Under the pieces are notes generated by a model. The model was not told the origin of the DNA. It did not search any database and saw nothing but the letters and a program-made list of their open reading frames with translations. 64,000 nucleotides of DNA from Polaromonas sp. YR568. GTDB lineage: Bacteria; Pseudomonadota; Gammaproteobacteria; Burkholderiales; Burkholderiaceae_C. Positions 18,550 to 28,518 of the stretch are shown in pieces. How positions within the stretch are numbered: position 1 is the stretch's first letter; the number at the start of each line of letters is the position of its first letter. Made by a program: the position numbers and the translations under genes. The DNA lies in NCBI GenBank assembly GCA_945878995.1, contig CAMCUN010000009.1:1-64000 (forward strand). The letters run 5' to 3'.

Positions 18550-18705
18550 TTACTTCTTCTTCACGCAAGCTGCGTTTTTCTCGTTTTCTTTCTTGCTGCA
18601 GTCGACTTTTTTGTCGTCCATCTTGCCGCCGCCGTGGGCGCCAGCAAAAGCAGGCATAGAAACCATCATGAATGCGGATGCGAGGAAAGCCATTGCGATT
18701 TTCAT
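18550..18705 (-). CDS. Small secreted Lys-rich protein (51 aa)
   Basis: MKIAMAFLASAFMMVSMPAFAGAHGGGKMDDKKVDCSKKENEKNAACVKKK: signal peptide, two Cys; followed by a terminator. Confidence 0.7.
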   Translation of the reverse strand: MKIAMAFLASAFMMVSMPAFAGAHGGGKMDDKKVDCSKKENEKNAACVKKK

Positions 18706-18796
18706 AGAAACACCTTGGTGACTGGAAGTGAAAGAGAAATATCTTATAACCAGTGTCATGATATGACGCCTCTATATTAGCAAGCAACACAGCATT

Positions 18797-20080
18797 ATGT
18801 CCAACATGGATAAGCCAAATTCTTTTGTGGTCGGGCCCTGGCAGCGGCCTGGCCGCAGCCAGGGGCTGGCGCTGTGGGCAAGCAGGGCGTGCCTGGTATT
18901 CATGGCGTGCGGGGCATCGCCCTTGTCGGCCCAAGACAGGTTTCAGCCCGCCGCCAGTGCAGTGGTTCTGCCTGTGTCTGTGCACGCTGGCGGGAGCAGC
19001 GCGGCGTCTCTGCGTGAACTCGACAAAGCCTGGCGAGCCCAGCCCCGAGACTTGACCGCCGCCACGGCTTATGCACGGGCCGTGTTCATTTTGGGCTTGA
19101 AAGAAGGCGATTTGCGTTGGTACGGCTCTGCCAAGGCCGCCATGGAGCCATGGTGGACCAGCACCGATTTGCCTGCACAGGGCTTTTTTGTGCGAGGCTT
19201 GATCAAGCAAGGCTTTCATGACTTCAAGGCGGGCTTGCAAGACATCAACCAAGCCATTGCGCTGGAGCCCCAGCGCGCAGAATTTTGGTCTTGGCGTTTT
19301 GCGCTGCACCTGCTGCTGGCCGACATGGCTGCGGCGCGCCAAGACGCCAGCGAAATAGACAAGCTTTTTGGCCCTGAAGAGGCCCAGGTCTACCGCGCGG
19401 TGTGGATGTACCGCAGCGGCCAAGCCCTGCCCGCCGTGGGCTTGCTAAAGGCCTCTTTGCGATTGCCGCGTTTTCAAGACGCCTCCTCCCAAGACTGGCT
19501 GGGCTTTCATTTGGGTGAGGCCCACCGGGTGTCAGGCCAGAGCGAGGCCGCCGTGGCCGTGTGGTCTGCGCGCTTGAAGGCCAACCCAGAGGCGCATTTG
19601 CTCAGGCTTTCGCTGGCCGATGTGCTCAACCAGCAGGGCCGTCACGCCAGGGCCAAAACCGTGGCCATCGCCAAGCAAAGCACCAGCGCCCTGACCGACG
19701 CCCTCTTGATGCAGGCCTTGCTGGCCAGCCGGGGCTTGAAAGAGGCCGATGAAAAGCGCCTGGCCAGCCTGATGGACGCGCGGCTGAAGTCGCAGGCGCT
19801 CAGGCAAGAGGCCTTGATCGAGCGGCCCAAACTGATTTACCAAATCACCTACGGCCAAGACATGGCCGCCGGCTTGGCGCTGTCGCAAGAAAACTGGCAA
19901 CTGCAAAAAGAGCCGCCCGATGCGGTGCTGTTTGCCCAAGCCGCGCTGGCCCTGGGCCGTGCTCGGGTGGCCGAGCCTGTGGTGAAGTGGGCCGAGCAAA
20001 CGGGGTACACCGATGCGCAATTGGCGCCACTGATTGAGCAGCTTAAAAAACACCCCAGCTGGACCTCGGCCCGACCATGA
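18797..20080 (+). CDS. TPR-like secreted protein of unknown function
   Basis: Repeated A/L/Y helices (tetratricopeptide-like); ORF end overlaps the start of the HupE-like gene. Confidence 0.6.
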   Translation: MSNMDKPNSFVVGPWQRPGRSQGLALWASRACLVFMACGASPLSAQDRFQPAASAVVLPVSVHAGGSSAASLRELDKAWRAQPRDLTAATAYARAVFILGLKEGDLRWYGSAKAAMEPWWTSTDLPAQGFFVRGLIKQGFHDFKAGLQDINQAIALEPQRAEFWSWRFALHLLLADMAAARQDASEIDKLFGPEEAQVYRAVWMYRSGQALPAVGLLKASLRLPRFQDASSQDWLGFHLGEAHRVSGQSEAAVAVWSARLKANPEAHLLRLSLADVLNQQGRHARAKTVAIAKQSTSALTDALLMQALLASRGLKEADEKRLASLMDARLKSQALRQEALIERPKLIYQITYGQDMAAGLALSQENWQLQKEPPDAVLFAQAALALGRARVAEPVVKWAEQTGYTDAQLAPLIEQLKKHPSWTSARP

Positions 20081-21249
20081 TGGCCTGCACATTTTTTAAA
20101 AGCCTGCGCTTGGGCGCCGCGAGTTTGCTGTGCCTGCTGGCCAGTGGCATGGGGGCAGGCCAGGCTTGGGCGCATTCGAGCAGCAACAGCTACCTCACGC
20201 TCAGCCAGCCTGCGGGCGCCTTGGCGCTGCGGGCCGATGTGAACCTGCGCGACCTGGACCTGGCACTGGACTTGGACAACAACCGCGACGGCCAAGTCAG
20301 CTGGGGTGAAGTCCAAGCCCGAGATGCTGAGTTGCAAACGTGGCTGTTGCAAGGCATTGGGCTGCAGGCTGCAGGCCAAGACTGCAAGCTGGGTGTGGCC
20401 GACTTGCAAGCCAGCACGCATGCCGACGGCATCTACCTCAGCGCCCAATGGACGCCGATGTGCCCGGGCGTGACCGATGCCAGCCGCGCCAGTTTGACCG
20501 TGCGCTACGGCTTGATTTTTGCGCAAGACAGTTTGCACCGTGGCTTGCTGAAGGTGGATTTCCCCAATTACCAAAGCACCGCCTTGCTCAGCCCAGAGCG
20601 GCCGCAAGCCCAAGTGAGCCAGGCCGAAAGCGGCGCTTGGCGGGTGTTTGGCCGCTATGTCGTTGAAGGGGTGTGGCACATCTGGATTGGCATAGACCAC
20701 ATCGTCTTTTTGCTCAGCTTGCTGGTGTTGGCGCCGCTGGTGCCCTCGCGCCTGCGCGTCACGCGCTGGCAAGCGGCCGCGAAGCCCCGGCCCGTGGTGC
20801 TTGATGTGCTGGCCGTGGTCACGGCCTTTACCGTGGCGCACTCCATAACGCTGGGCTTGACCATCACGGGCTGGCTCACGCCACCCGCCGATCTGATTGA
20901 GCCCGCCATTGCGCTGTCGGTGGTCTTGGCTGCCCTGAACAACCTGCTTGGATTCAGCGCGCTCAAACGCTGGCGCTTGGCATTTGTGTTCGGCCTGGTG
21001 CACGGCTTTGGCTTTGCCAGCGTGTTGCTCGATTTGGGCCTGCCAGTCACCGGCTTGCTGGCGGCCCTGGGCGGCTTTAACTTGGGCGTAGAGCTGGGCC
21101 AGCTGGCCATCGTGTGCGCGTTCTTACCCGTGGCTTGGTGGCTGCGCCGCACGCCCTTTTACAAGTGGGTGGTGGTCATGGGCGGCTCCCTGACCATTGT
21201 GATTTTGGGGCTGTACTGGACGCTGGACAGGGTGGGCTGGCTGGGCTGA
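20077..21249 (+). CDS. HupE/UreJ-like membrane protein with periplasmic N-terminal domain
   Basis: GVWHIWIGIDHIVFLLSLLV...FTVAHSITLGLTI...FGLVHGFGFASVL. Confidence 0.85.
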   Translation: MMACTFFKSLRLGAASLLCLLASGMGAGQAWAHSSSNSYLTLSQPAGALALRADVNLRDLDLALDLDNNRDGQVSWGEVQARDAELQTWLLQGIGLQAAGQDCKLGVADLQASTHADGIYLSAQWTPMCPGVTDASRASLTVRYGLIFAQDSLHRGLLKVDFPNYQSTALLSPERPQAQVSQAESGAWRVFGRYVVEGVWHIWIGIDHIVFLLSLLVLAPLVPSRLRVTRWQAAAKPRPVVLDVLAVVTAFTVAHSITLGLTITGWLTPPADLIEPAIALSVVLAALNNLLGFSALKRWRLAFVFGLVHGFGFASVLLDLGLPVTGLLAALGGFNLGVELGQLAIVCAFLPVAWWLRRTPFYKWVVVMGGSLTIVILGLYWTLDRVGWLG

Positions 21250-21388
21250 AGGCCGGGCGGGCTTGGCGAGAGAACAGCCTGATTTTTCGCGGTTCCACCC
21301 ATTCCAGCCAAAGCTTGTGATGGCCAAGGGGTTCATGAACCCTTTTGCAGTAGCGGTGGTCTCAAAAGGACGGGGCAGCGCCCGAGTT

Positions 21389-21874
21389 TCAAGCCGCCAA
21401 CGCAGCCTCTATGTCTTTGGCCAGCGCCTCGGGCTTGTCCATAGAGCCGTAGCGCTTGATGACCTCGCCGTTTCGGCCCACCAAAAACTTGGTGAAGTTC
21501 CACTTGATGGCCTGGGTGCCGAGCACGCCGGGGGCGGCTTGGGTGAGCCACTTAAACAGGGGGTGGGCTTTGGTGCCGTTGACCTCGACCTTGCTCATCA
21601 TGGGGAAGGTGACGCCATAGTTTTTTTGGCAAAAGCCCAAAATCTCGCCGTCTGAACCAGGGTCTTGGCTGCCGAACTGGTTGCATGGAAAACCCAGCAC
21701 CGTGAAACCTCGCCCGGCCCACTGGTCTTGCAGTTTTTGCAGGCCTGAAAACTGTGGGGTGAAGCCGCAGGCACTGGCGGTGTTGACCACCAGCAGCACC
21801 TGGCCCTGGTAAGTGGAGAGGGCTTGCTCGTGCCCTTGAATGTCTTGGGCGCTGAAGTCGTGCAAAGTGCTCAT
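21389..21874 (-). CDS. Glutathione peroxidase
   Basis: VLLVVNTASACGFTPQFSGLQ...VLGFPCNQFGSQDPGSD...IKWNFTKFLVGRNGEV. Confidence 0.93.
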   Translation of the reverse strand: MSTLHDFSAQDIQGHEQALSTYQGQVLLVVNTASACGFTPQFSGLQKLQDQWAGRGFTVLGFPCNQFGSQDPGSDGEILGFCQKNYGVTFPMMSKVEVNGTKAHPLFKWLTQAAPGVLGTQAIKWNFTKFLVGRNGEVIKRYGSMDKPEALAKDIEAALAA

Positions 21875-21887
21875 GGGGTGGTTTCCT

Positions 21888-22583
21888 TCAAAAAAATGTG
21901 CTTTGTGGGTCAAACAAGCTAGGGATGGGCGGTGCCTCGGCACGCAAAAGCTCGGCAGGGATGGGGCGCAAAAAATCCATGCTGTCTTCCGTACTGGCCG
22001 CCAGCCAGTCATCGTAACGCTCGGGCGGCACCACCACCACCGAGCGCTTTTCATCGCCGGGCCTGTGGAAGTTTTTCATCATCGGATGGTCATCTGCGTT
22101 GATGGTGAGCAGGGTGAAGCTGTGCACCAGCGCGCCTTGCGGCGGCTTCCAGGCCGTCCACAAACCCGCCAGGCCCAGCGGCTGGCCGTCAGCGTGGCTG
22201 ATGCGTGTGGCCACGGCCCGGCCGGAGCGCCAGTCGGGCTCGAAAAAAGCCTCTAGCGGAACAATGCAGTGCCGCGCCAGCCGCCAAGCGTCTCGAAAGC
22301 TGGGCTTGTCGGCCACAGTCTCGCTGCGGGCGTTGTAGGTTCGCTTGGCCAAGCTCAGGTCGCGGCTCCAGTGCGGCACCAGGCCAAACAGGCCCTTGAG
22401 CGCTTGGCGCGGGGGCACTGCTTCGTCGCCCGCATCAGCCAAATCGGCATCTAGCGGGCGCCGGATAAAAGCACTTTCATAGCCAGGCCAAATGTCGGTG
22501 CGCGTCACATCGGTGGGCGCCGTCACCGCGAAGGACTCGGTGTAGCTTTGGGGCTGGCTCAGGCCTTGGTAATGGGCGCACAT
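21888..22583 (-). CDS. SRAP/HMCES (YedK) family DNA-protein crosslink protein
   Basis: MCAHYQG... with Cys2, LVPHWSRD, YNARSETVADKPSFRDAWRLARHCIVPLEAFFEPD, ADDHPMM. Confidence 0.9.
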   Translation of the reverse strand: MCAHYQGLSQPQSYTESFAVTAPTDVTRTDIWPGYESAFIRRPLDADLADAGDEAVPPRQALKGLFGLVPHWSRDLSLAKRTYNARSETVADKPSFRDAWRLARHCIVPLEAFFEPDWRSGRAVATRISHADGQPLGLAGLWTAWKPPQGALVHSFTLLTINADDHPMMKNFHRPGDEKRSVVVVPPERYDDWLAASTEDSMDFLRPIPAELLRAEAPPIPSLFDPQSTFF

Positions 22584-22611
22584 AGGCAAATATCAAGGCG
22601 CATTCTCAGCG

Positions 22612-23526
22612 CTATTGGTCAGCGGGCTTGTCCGAGTCTGGCGCCAAGGCCGCCAACAGCGCAGCAAACACAATGAGCGAGCCGCCCACCAGTGTGCGGG
22701 TGCTGAATTCGGCCGCATCCAACCAGGCCGAAGAAACGCTGGCAAACAGCAGTTCAGTGAGCATAACCAGCGCCGTGGTGTGCGCCGCCAGTCGGGCGGC
22801 GCCGTACTGCAAGCCCCAATTGCTCAGCAAAAAAGCCGCGCACAGCGCCAGCGCCACCGGCCAGCCAGCTGCGGCCAGCGCAGGCGCGGGCACCAGCCCA
22901 GCCCCCATGCCCAAGAGCCCGGCCAGCGAGCCCATGAGTGCGCCGCCACCGAACATGGCCATCATGCGAGCCTCGCTGGGGGTGCCCCCCAGCTTGCGCA
23001 GCAGCACATTGGTGGCCGCAAAAAACACCCCGCCCGCCAGCGCCAGCCAGTCGGACAGGCTTTGCGGCAAGGGCCAAGGCGAGTCTGGCGACTTGAGCAC
23101 GATGACCACGCCCGCCAGCGCCAGCAGCAAGCGCAGCAGCGAGCCCCGGCTGGGCCGCTCACCCAACACCGGCCAGGCCATGAGCACCGACCACGCAGGC
23201 ATGAGGTAAAACAGCAGCACCACGCGCACCACGTCGCCCGTGGTCACGGCCCAGTTAAAGCCCACATTGGTCAAGCCAGAGGCCAGCATCAGCAGCCACA
23301 AAGCCGGGAATTGCCACAGGCCTTGCCAGGCGCGAGGCCGCCAGCACAACACGCAGACCACGGCCACGGCGTAAATCAGCGCGGTGCTCCACAGCGGGTG
23401 CAGGCCCTGGCTTTCAAGCTGGCGAAAAGGCCACCAGGACACGCCCCAAACGAAGGCGTTGAGCAACAGCCCGGCCACGGCCAGACCGGTGGAGCCAGTG
23501 GGGAGAGAAGATGAAGAAGGGGTCAT
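22612..23526 (-). CDS. EamA/DMT family transporter
   Basis: Ten-TM-like hydrophobic protein, NAFVWGVSWWPFRQLESQGLHPLWS. Confidence 0.85.
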   Translation of the reverse strand: MTPSSSSLPTGSTGLAVAGLLLNAFVWGVSWWPFRQLESQGLHPLWSTALIYAVAVVCVLCWRPRAWQGLWQFPALWLLMLASGLTNVGFNWAVTTGDVVRVVLLFYLMPAWSVLMAWPVLGERPSRGSLLRLLLALAGVVIVLKSPDSPWPLPQSLSDWLALAGGVFFAATNVLLRKLGGTPSEARMMAMFGGGALMGSLAGLLGMGAGLVPAPALAAAGWPVALALCAAFLLSNWGLQYGAARLAAHTTALVMLTELLFASVSSAWLDAAEFSTRTLVGGSLIVFAALLAALAPDSDKPADQ

Positions 23527-23574
23527 GCAAAAGCCCTGCGCCCGCAGCGCCTGGGGCCGCTGGGCAGTAAAGGC

Positions 23575-24855
23575 TCAGTGAGAACGGTCGCTGCGTGCCA
23601 TCTGCAGCAGCGCTTCGACTTGTTCTTTGTGGTTGACCAAGTTGCTTTGATGCCAACGCTGAATCACCCACATAAAGCCCGCCACCACCACGCCAAAGGC
23701 GGTGATGGCGCCAAAGGCCGACATGCCCATGCCGGTGGACAAGGTATACAAGCCGCCCAAGCCCAAGATGCAGGCTTGCTCGTTGAAGTTTTGCACCGCA
23801 ATGGAGCGGCCCGCACCCATGAGGTTGTGGCCACGGTGCTGCAAAAGCGCATTCATGGGCACCACCAAGAAGCCGCCCAGGCCGCCCAGCAAAATCAAAA
23901 AGGGCGCGGCCACCCAGACGTTGTCAATGAAGTTCATCAAAATCACCAACAAGCCCATGCCCATGCCCAGGGGCATGAGGCTGGTGGCCTGGTCAAGCCG
24001 CATGCGCATAGACGCCATCACCGCGCCCACGGCAGTGCCAATGGCCACCACGCCCACCAGCGAAGATGCTTGAGTGGTGTTGTAGCCCAAGGCGGCGGCG
24101 CTCCAGGCCAGCACGATGTAGCGCAAGTTGCCAGAGACGCCCCAAAACAAGGTGGTGGTGGCCAGCGAGATTTGGCCCAGCTTGTCGCGCCACAAGGCAG
24201 TGTTGCAGCGCCAAAAATCGGGCAACAGCTCCAGCTTGTTAGCGGGCATGGCGCGCATCTCCACCCCAGTGGTGGGGATGCGGGTATTGAACCAGGCGGC
24301 CAAACCGTAGATCAAGATCAACACCGTGATGGCGGCCTCGGCCGCGGTGTCAATGCCGGTGTCGAAAGCCGGGAGGTTGAATGACAGCAACACGGAAGAC
24401 ACGTTTTGCCCCACCAGTTGCCCGCCAAGCAACACACCCAAAATGATGGACGCAATGGTCAGGCCCTCAATCCAGCCATTGGCTTTGACCAACTGCGAAG
24501 CGGGTAAAAGCTCGGTGAGGATGCCGTACTTGGCCGGCGAGTAGGCCGCCGCGCCCAGACCGACCACCGCGTAGGCCAGCAAAGGGTGGGCAGAAAACAG
24601 CATGGCCAGACAACCCACCACCTTGATGGTGTTGCTCACCAGCATGACGCTGCCCTTGGGCCGAGAATCTGCAAACGCCCCCACAAAAGGGGCCAGCACC
24701 ACGTAGAACAAGGCAAACATGGGCACCAGTGCCGCAGGCTGCCATTTGGGAGCACCGCCCGCTCGGAGCAATTCCACGGCAACCACAAACAGCGCGTTGT
24801 CAGCCAAGGAGCTGAAAAACTGAGCCGCCATGATGGTGTAAAAACCGCGCTTCAT
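23575..24855 (-). CDS. lplT: Lysophospholipid transporter (MFS)
   Basis: MKRGFYTIMAAQFFSSLADNALFVVAVELL...YSPAKYGILTELLPASQLVKANGWIEG. Confidence 0.9.
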   Translation of the reverse strand: MKRGFYTIMAAQFFSSLADNALFVVAVELLRAGGAPKWQPAALVPMFALFYVVLAPFVGAFADSRPKGSVMLVSNTIKVVGCLAMLFSAHPLLAYAVVGLGAAAYSPAKYGILTELLPASQLVKANGWIEGLTIASIILGVLLGGQLVGQNVSSVLLSFNLPAFDTGIDTAAEAAITVLILIYGLAAWFNTRIPTTGVEMRAMPANKLELLPDFWRCNTALWRDKLGQISLATTTLFWGVSGNLRYIVLAWSAAALGYNTTQASSLVGVVAIGTAVGAVMASMRMRLDQATSLMPLGMGMGLLVILMNFIDNVWVAAPFLILLGGLGGFLVVPMNALLQHRGHNLMGAGRSIAVQNFNEQACILGLGGLYTLSTGMGMSAFGAITAFGVVVAGFMWVIQRWHQSNLVNHKEQVEALLQMARSDRSH

Positions 24856-25067
24856 AGTTGTATTTTGCTCACGGTTTTAAGACTGTCACAGATACTGACA
24901 ATCGGTTTCACTCGGTGTGACTTCTAAGGGTCACGGTTTATAGCACGCAAGGGGGATGCCAAAATGACCAGCAAACCCATGCTGGTAACAGGCCCTTCAA
25001 AGCTTTTCGACCTTGCCTGGGCGCCGACCGCCTGCCAACAAACGCCTGAATTGACCCCACCCCAGCC

Positions 25068-26171
25068 ATGCCCCGCCCCATTTTGGCCACCATCCACGCC
25101 CCGGCCCTGCGCCACAACTTGGCCCGTGTGCGAGCGGCTGCTGGCGACGCCAAGATATGGGCCACGGTCAAGGCCGACGCCTATGGCCACGGCATAGAAC
25201 GGGTGTTTGACAGCTTGCGCGCCGCAGATGGCTTTGCCCTGCTGGACTTGAAAGAGGCCCAGCGCCTGCGCGCGCTCGACTGGCGCGGCCCCATTTTGTT
25301 GCTCGAGGGTTGCTTTGAAGCGCGCGACCTGGAGCTGTGCTCGCGCTTGGGCCTGTGGCATGTGGTGCACTGCCAAGAACAAATCGACATGCTGTCCGCC
25401 CACAAGACCCAGCTGCCGCAGCGCGTGTTCCTCAAAATGAACTCGGGCATGAACCGGCTGGGCTTTGCACCCGAGCGCTTGCGCGCAGCCTGGACCCGCC
25501 TGAACGCTTTGCCTCAAGTGGACGAGATTTCACTGATGACGCATTTTGGCGACGCCGATGGCCCCAAAGGCATTGCGGCTCAAATGGCCGCTTTTGAGGC
25601 TGTCACGGCCGACCTGCCGGGCGAGCGCTCGCTGGCCAACAGCGCGGCCGTGCTGCGCCACGGCCCCGCCTTGGGCCAGCGCTCAGACTGGGTGCGACCA
25701 GGCATTGCGCTGTATGGCAGCGCGCCTGACTTTCCCGAGCATGGCACCGGCCACTGGCAACTCAAGCCGACCATGAGCTTGAGCTCGCGCCTGATTGCCG
25801 TGCAAGACCTCCAACGCGGCGACACGGTGGGCTATGGCTCCCAATTCACGGCCGAGCAGCCGCTGCGCATGGGCGTGGTGGCTTGCGGCTATGCCGACGG
25901 CTACCCCCGCCACTGCAGCACGGGCACGCCGGTGCTGGTGGACGGCCAACGCACCCGGCTGCTGGGGCGGGTGAGCATGGACATGCTGGCGGTGGACCTC
26001 ACGCCCGTGCCCCAGGCGCAGATCGGCAGCCCCATCACGCTGTGGGGCCAGTCTGCGCAGGGTGAGCTGCTGTCCATCGACGAGGTGGCGGCGGCGGCGG
26101 GCACCGTGGGCTACGAGCTCATGTGTGCGCTGGCGCCCCGTGTGCCTGTGGTGATCGAGGCGGACGACTGA
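25068..26171 (+). CDS. alr: Alanine racemase
   Basis: [13 protein letters not shown] (PLP Lys), [21 protein letters not shown]. Confidence 0.95.
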   Translation: MPRPILATIHAPALRHNLARVRAAAGDAKIWATVKADAYGHGIERVFDSLRAADGFALLDLKEAQRLRALDWRGPILLLEGCFEARDLELCSRLGLWHVVHCQEQIDMLSAHKTQLPQRVFLKMNSGMNRLGFAPERLRAAWTRLNALPQVDEISLMTHFGDADGPKGIAAQMAAFEAVTADLPGERSLANSAAVLRHGPALGQRSDWVRPGIALYGSAPDFPEHGTGHWQLKPTMSLSSRLIAVQDLQRGDTVGYGSQFTAEQPLRMGVVACGYADGYPRHCSTGTPVLVDGQRTRLLGRVSMDMLAVDLTPVPQAQIGSPITLWGQSAQGELLSIDEVAAAAGTVGYELMCALAPRVPVVIEADD

Positions 26172-26291
26172 GCGCCAAGTCTGTTCAAATTCGCAAGCTT
26201 TGAATTGATGAACAGTTTGACAGGCGCAGCATGGGCACGGCCCAAAGCCTTTGCAAGCTGAGCCCAGCCGCTTTTTTGAGGACCTTTTCAC

Positions 26292-27266
26292 ATGAAACGC
26301 AGACAACTTTCTCACCTGGCCCTGGGCCTGGCCCTGTCCACCTCGTTGGCCACCCCGGTCCTGGCCCAGACCTTTCCGAGCAAGGCCGTACGCATCGTCG
26401 TGCCCTTTGGCGCAGGCGGCGTGGCCGACCTCACGGTGCGCACCGTGGCCGCCAAAATGGCCGAGGGCCTGGGCCAGTCGGTGGTGATTGAGAACAAGCC
26501 CGGTGCGGGCGGCGTGGTGGCTGGCGATGCCGTGGCCAAGGCCGATCCCGACGGCCACACCTTGCTGCTCATGTCCAACGGCACGGCGGTGAGCGCGGGC
26601 CTGTTCAAGTCCCTGCCCTTTGACACGCTCAAAGACTTTGCGCCCATCTCGACCTTGGGCACTTTTGACATTGCCATCATCGTGCCGGCCAATTCGCGCT
26701 TTAAAACGCTGGGCGAGGTGCTGGCCTTTGCACGGACCAACCCAGGCAAGCTCAACGTGGGCAGCATCAACGTGGGCAGCACCCAGAACCTGGCGGCCGA
26801 GTTGTTCAAAACCGCGGCGGGCATTGACGCGCAGATCGTGCCTTTCAACGGCACGCCGGCCGTGGTCACCGCACTGCGCGGCGGCCAGGTGGAGGTGGCG
26901 GTGGAAATTTTGGGACCGGTGATGTCGCAAATCAGCGCCCAGGCCCTGCGCGCCTTGGCTGTGACGGGCGACAAACGCGCCGCCGTGCTGCCAGAGGTGC
27001 CCACCGCCAAAGAAGCGGGCGTGGCCAATTTGAGCGCCTCCAGCTGGAACGGCTTGGCCGCACCGGCCAAGACACCAGCGGCCGTGATCGCCCGCTTGAA
27101 CAAGGAAATCACCGCCGCCTTGAACGCCCCAGACGTGAAGAAAAAACTTGCCGACCTGAACGTGGATGCCCAGGCCAGCAGCCCAGAGCAAACCGCCGCC
27201 TTGCTGGCCAGCGACATCCGCCGCTGGGGCGAAGTGATCACCCGGGCCAAAATTCCCCAGCAATGA
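26292..27266 (+). CDS. Tripartite tricarboxylate transporter (Bug/TctC) substrate-binding protein
   Basis: FPSKAVRIVVPFGAGGVADLTVRTVAAKMAEGLGQSVVIENKPGAGG. Confidence 0.93.
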   Translation: MKRRQLSHLALGLALSTSLATPVLAQTFPSKAVRIVVPFGAGGVADLTVRTVAAKMAEGLGQSVVIENKPGAGGVVAGDAVAKADPDGHTLLLMSNGTAVSAGLFKSLPFDTLKDFAPISTLGTFDIAIIVPANSRFKTLGEVLAFARTNPGKLNVGSINVGSTQNLAAELFKTAAGIDAQIVPFNGTPAVVTALRGGQVEVAVEILGPVMSQISAQALRALAVTGDKRAAVLPEVPTAKEAGVANLSASSWNGLAAPAKTPAAVIARLNKEITAALNAPDVKKKLADLNVDAQASSPEQTAALLASDIRRWGEVITRAKIPQQ

Positions 27267-27271
27267 AGGCA

Positions 27272-27307
27272 AAAACGCCCAGCCAGTGAACCCGGCTGGG
27301 CGTTTTT
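27272..27307 (+). terminator. Rho-independent terminator, probably bidirectional
   Basis: AAAAACGCCCAGCC-agtgaaccc-GGCTGGGCGTTTTT between convergent genes. Confidence 0.9.
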
Positions 27308-27350
27308 AGCGTTCGCTTGGCCGGACTCTTTCAGAGCCCGGCGTTCAAAC

Positions 27351-28463
27351 TCAGGCCTCGCCCCAGACTTCCTGGGTGGTCTCAATGACCAAGCGCAGCT
27401 TGTCGCGCTGGGCCTGCACGGCAATGTTGTTGCCGTGCACGGTGCTTGAAAAACCGCACTGGGGCGACAGCGCCAGCTGATCCAAAGGCGCGTACTTGGC
27501 GGCCTCTTCAATGCGGCGCTTGAGCGCGTCTTTGCTTTCCATCTCGCCAAACTTGGTGGTCACCAGGCCAAGCACCACGGTTTTGCCCTTGGGCAAAAAG
27601 CGCAGGGGGCGGAAGTCGCCGCTGCGGTCGTCGTCGTACTCCAGGAAATAGGCGTCAATGTCCATCTCCGAGAGCAAGGCCTCGGCCACCGGCTCGTAGT
27701 TGCCTGCGGCTGCGTGCGTGCTCTTGAAGTTGCCGCGGCACAGGTGCATGGCCAAGAGCATGCCTTCGGGCTTTTGCGCCACCACCTTGTTGACGAACTG
27801 GGCGTAGCGGTGCGGCAGTTCGTTGGGGTCGTCCCCGCGCTGGCGGGCCGCTTCGCGCATTTTTTCGTCGCACAGGTAAGCCAAGTTGGTGTCGTCCATT
27901 TGCACATAAGTGCAACCGGCGGCGGCCAAGCTGCGCAGCTCGTCGCCATAGGCTTTGGCCACGTCGTCGTAAAACGCGGGGTCCAGCTCAGGGTAAGCCG
28001 TGCGGCTGATGCCCGCGCGGCCACCGCGAAAGTGCAGCATGGTGGGCGAGGGAATCGTCACCTTGGGCGTGCAGCCCGCGGCCACTTGGCTCTTGAGGTA
28101 TTCAAAGTCGGCCAGCTGGATGTTCTTGGTGTGCGTGACTTTGTCGGTGACACGGATCACTGGCGGGGCCAGGTGCGTGGTGCCATCGGGGTGCAGCACC
28201 GACATCGGAATGTCGGTGACCACGCCGCCGAGTTGCTCCAGAAAGTCGATGTGGAAGTAAGTGCGGCGGAACTCGCCATCGGTGATGGCTTTGAGGCCCA
28301 CGTCTTGCTGGAATTTGACGATCTCCGCAATCGCCTTGTCCTCGACAACGCGCAGCTGCTCGGGGGTGATGTGGCCCTTGGCATTTTGCTCGCGCGCCTC
28401 CAGCAGGTAAGCGGGGCGAAGAAAGCTGCCGACGTGGTCGTAGCGGGCGGGTAACTGAACCAT
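27351..28463 (-). CDS. MetE C-terminal-like (cobalamin-independent methionine synthase family) protein
   Basis: YDHVGSFLRPAYLLEAR...ITDGEFRR; candidate Zn ligands MHLCRGNF and PQCGFSS. Confidence 0.88.
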   Translation of the reverse strand: MVQLPARYDHVGSFLRPAYLLEAREQNAKGHITPEQLRVVEDKAIAEIVKFQQDVGLKAITDGEFRRTYFHIDFLEQLGGVVTDIPMSVLHPDGTTHLAPPVIRVTDKVTHTKNIQLADFEYLKSQVAAGCTPKVTIPSPTMLHFRGGRAGISRTAYPELDPAFYDDVAKAYGDELRSLAAAGCTYVQMDDTNLAYLCDEKMREAARQRGDDPNELPHRYAQFVNKVVAQKPEGMLLAMHLCRGNFKSTHAAAGNYEPVAEALLSEMDIDAYFLEYDDDRSGDFRPLRFLPKGKTVVLGLVTTKFGEMESKDALKRRIEEAAKYAPLDQLALSPQCGFSSTVHGNNIAVQAQRDKLRLVIETTQEVWGEA

Positions 28464-28518
28464 GCTCTGGTCTCCTCTGATGAAATGATGGGGCGAATGC
28501 TAGCTCAACAGCCGATGC

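Noticed and set aside
25683-27272. 529-aa minus-strand ORF across alr and the Bug receptor
   Set aside because: Spans two clear genes in antisense; no recognisable family.
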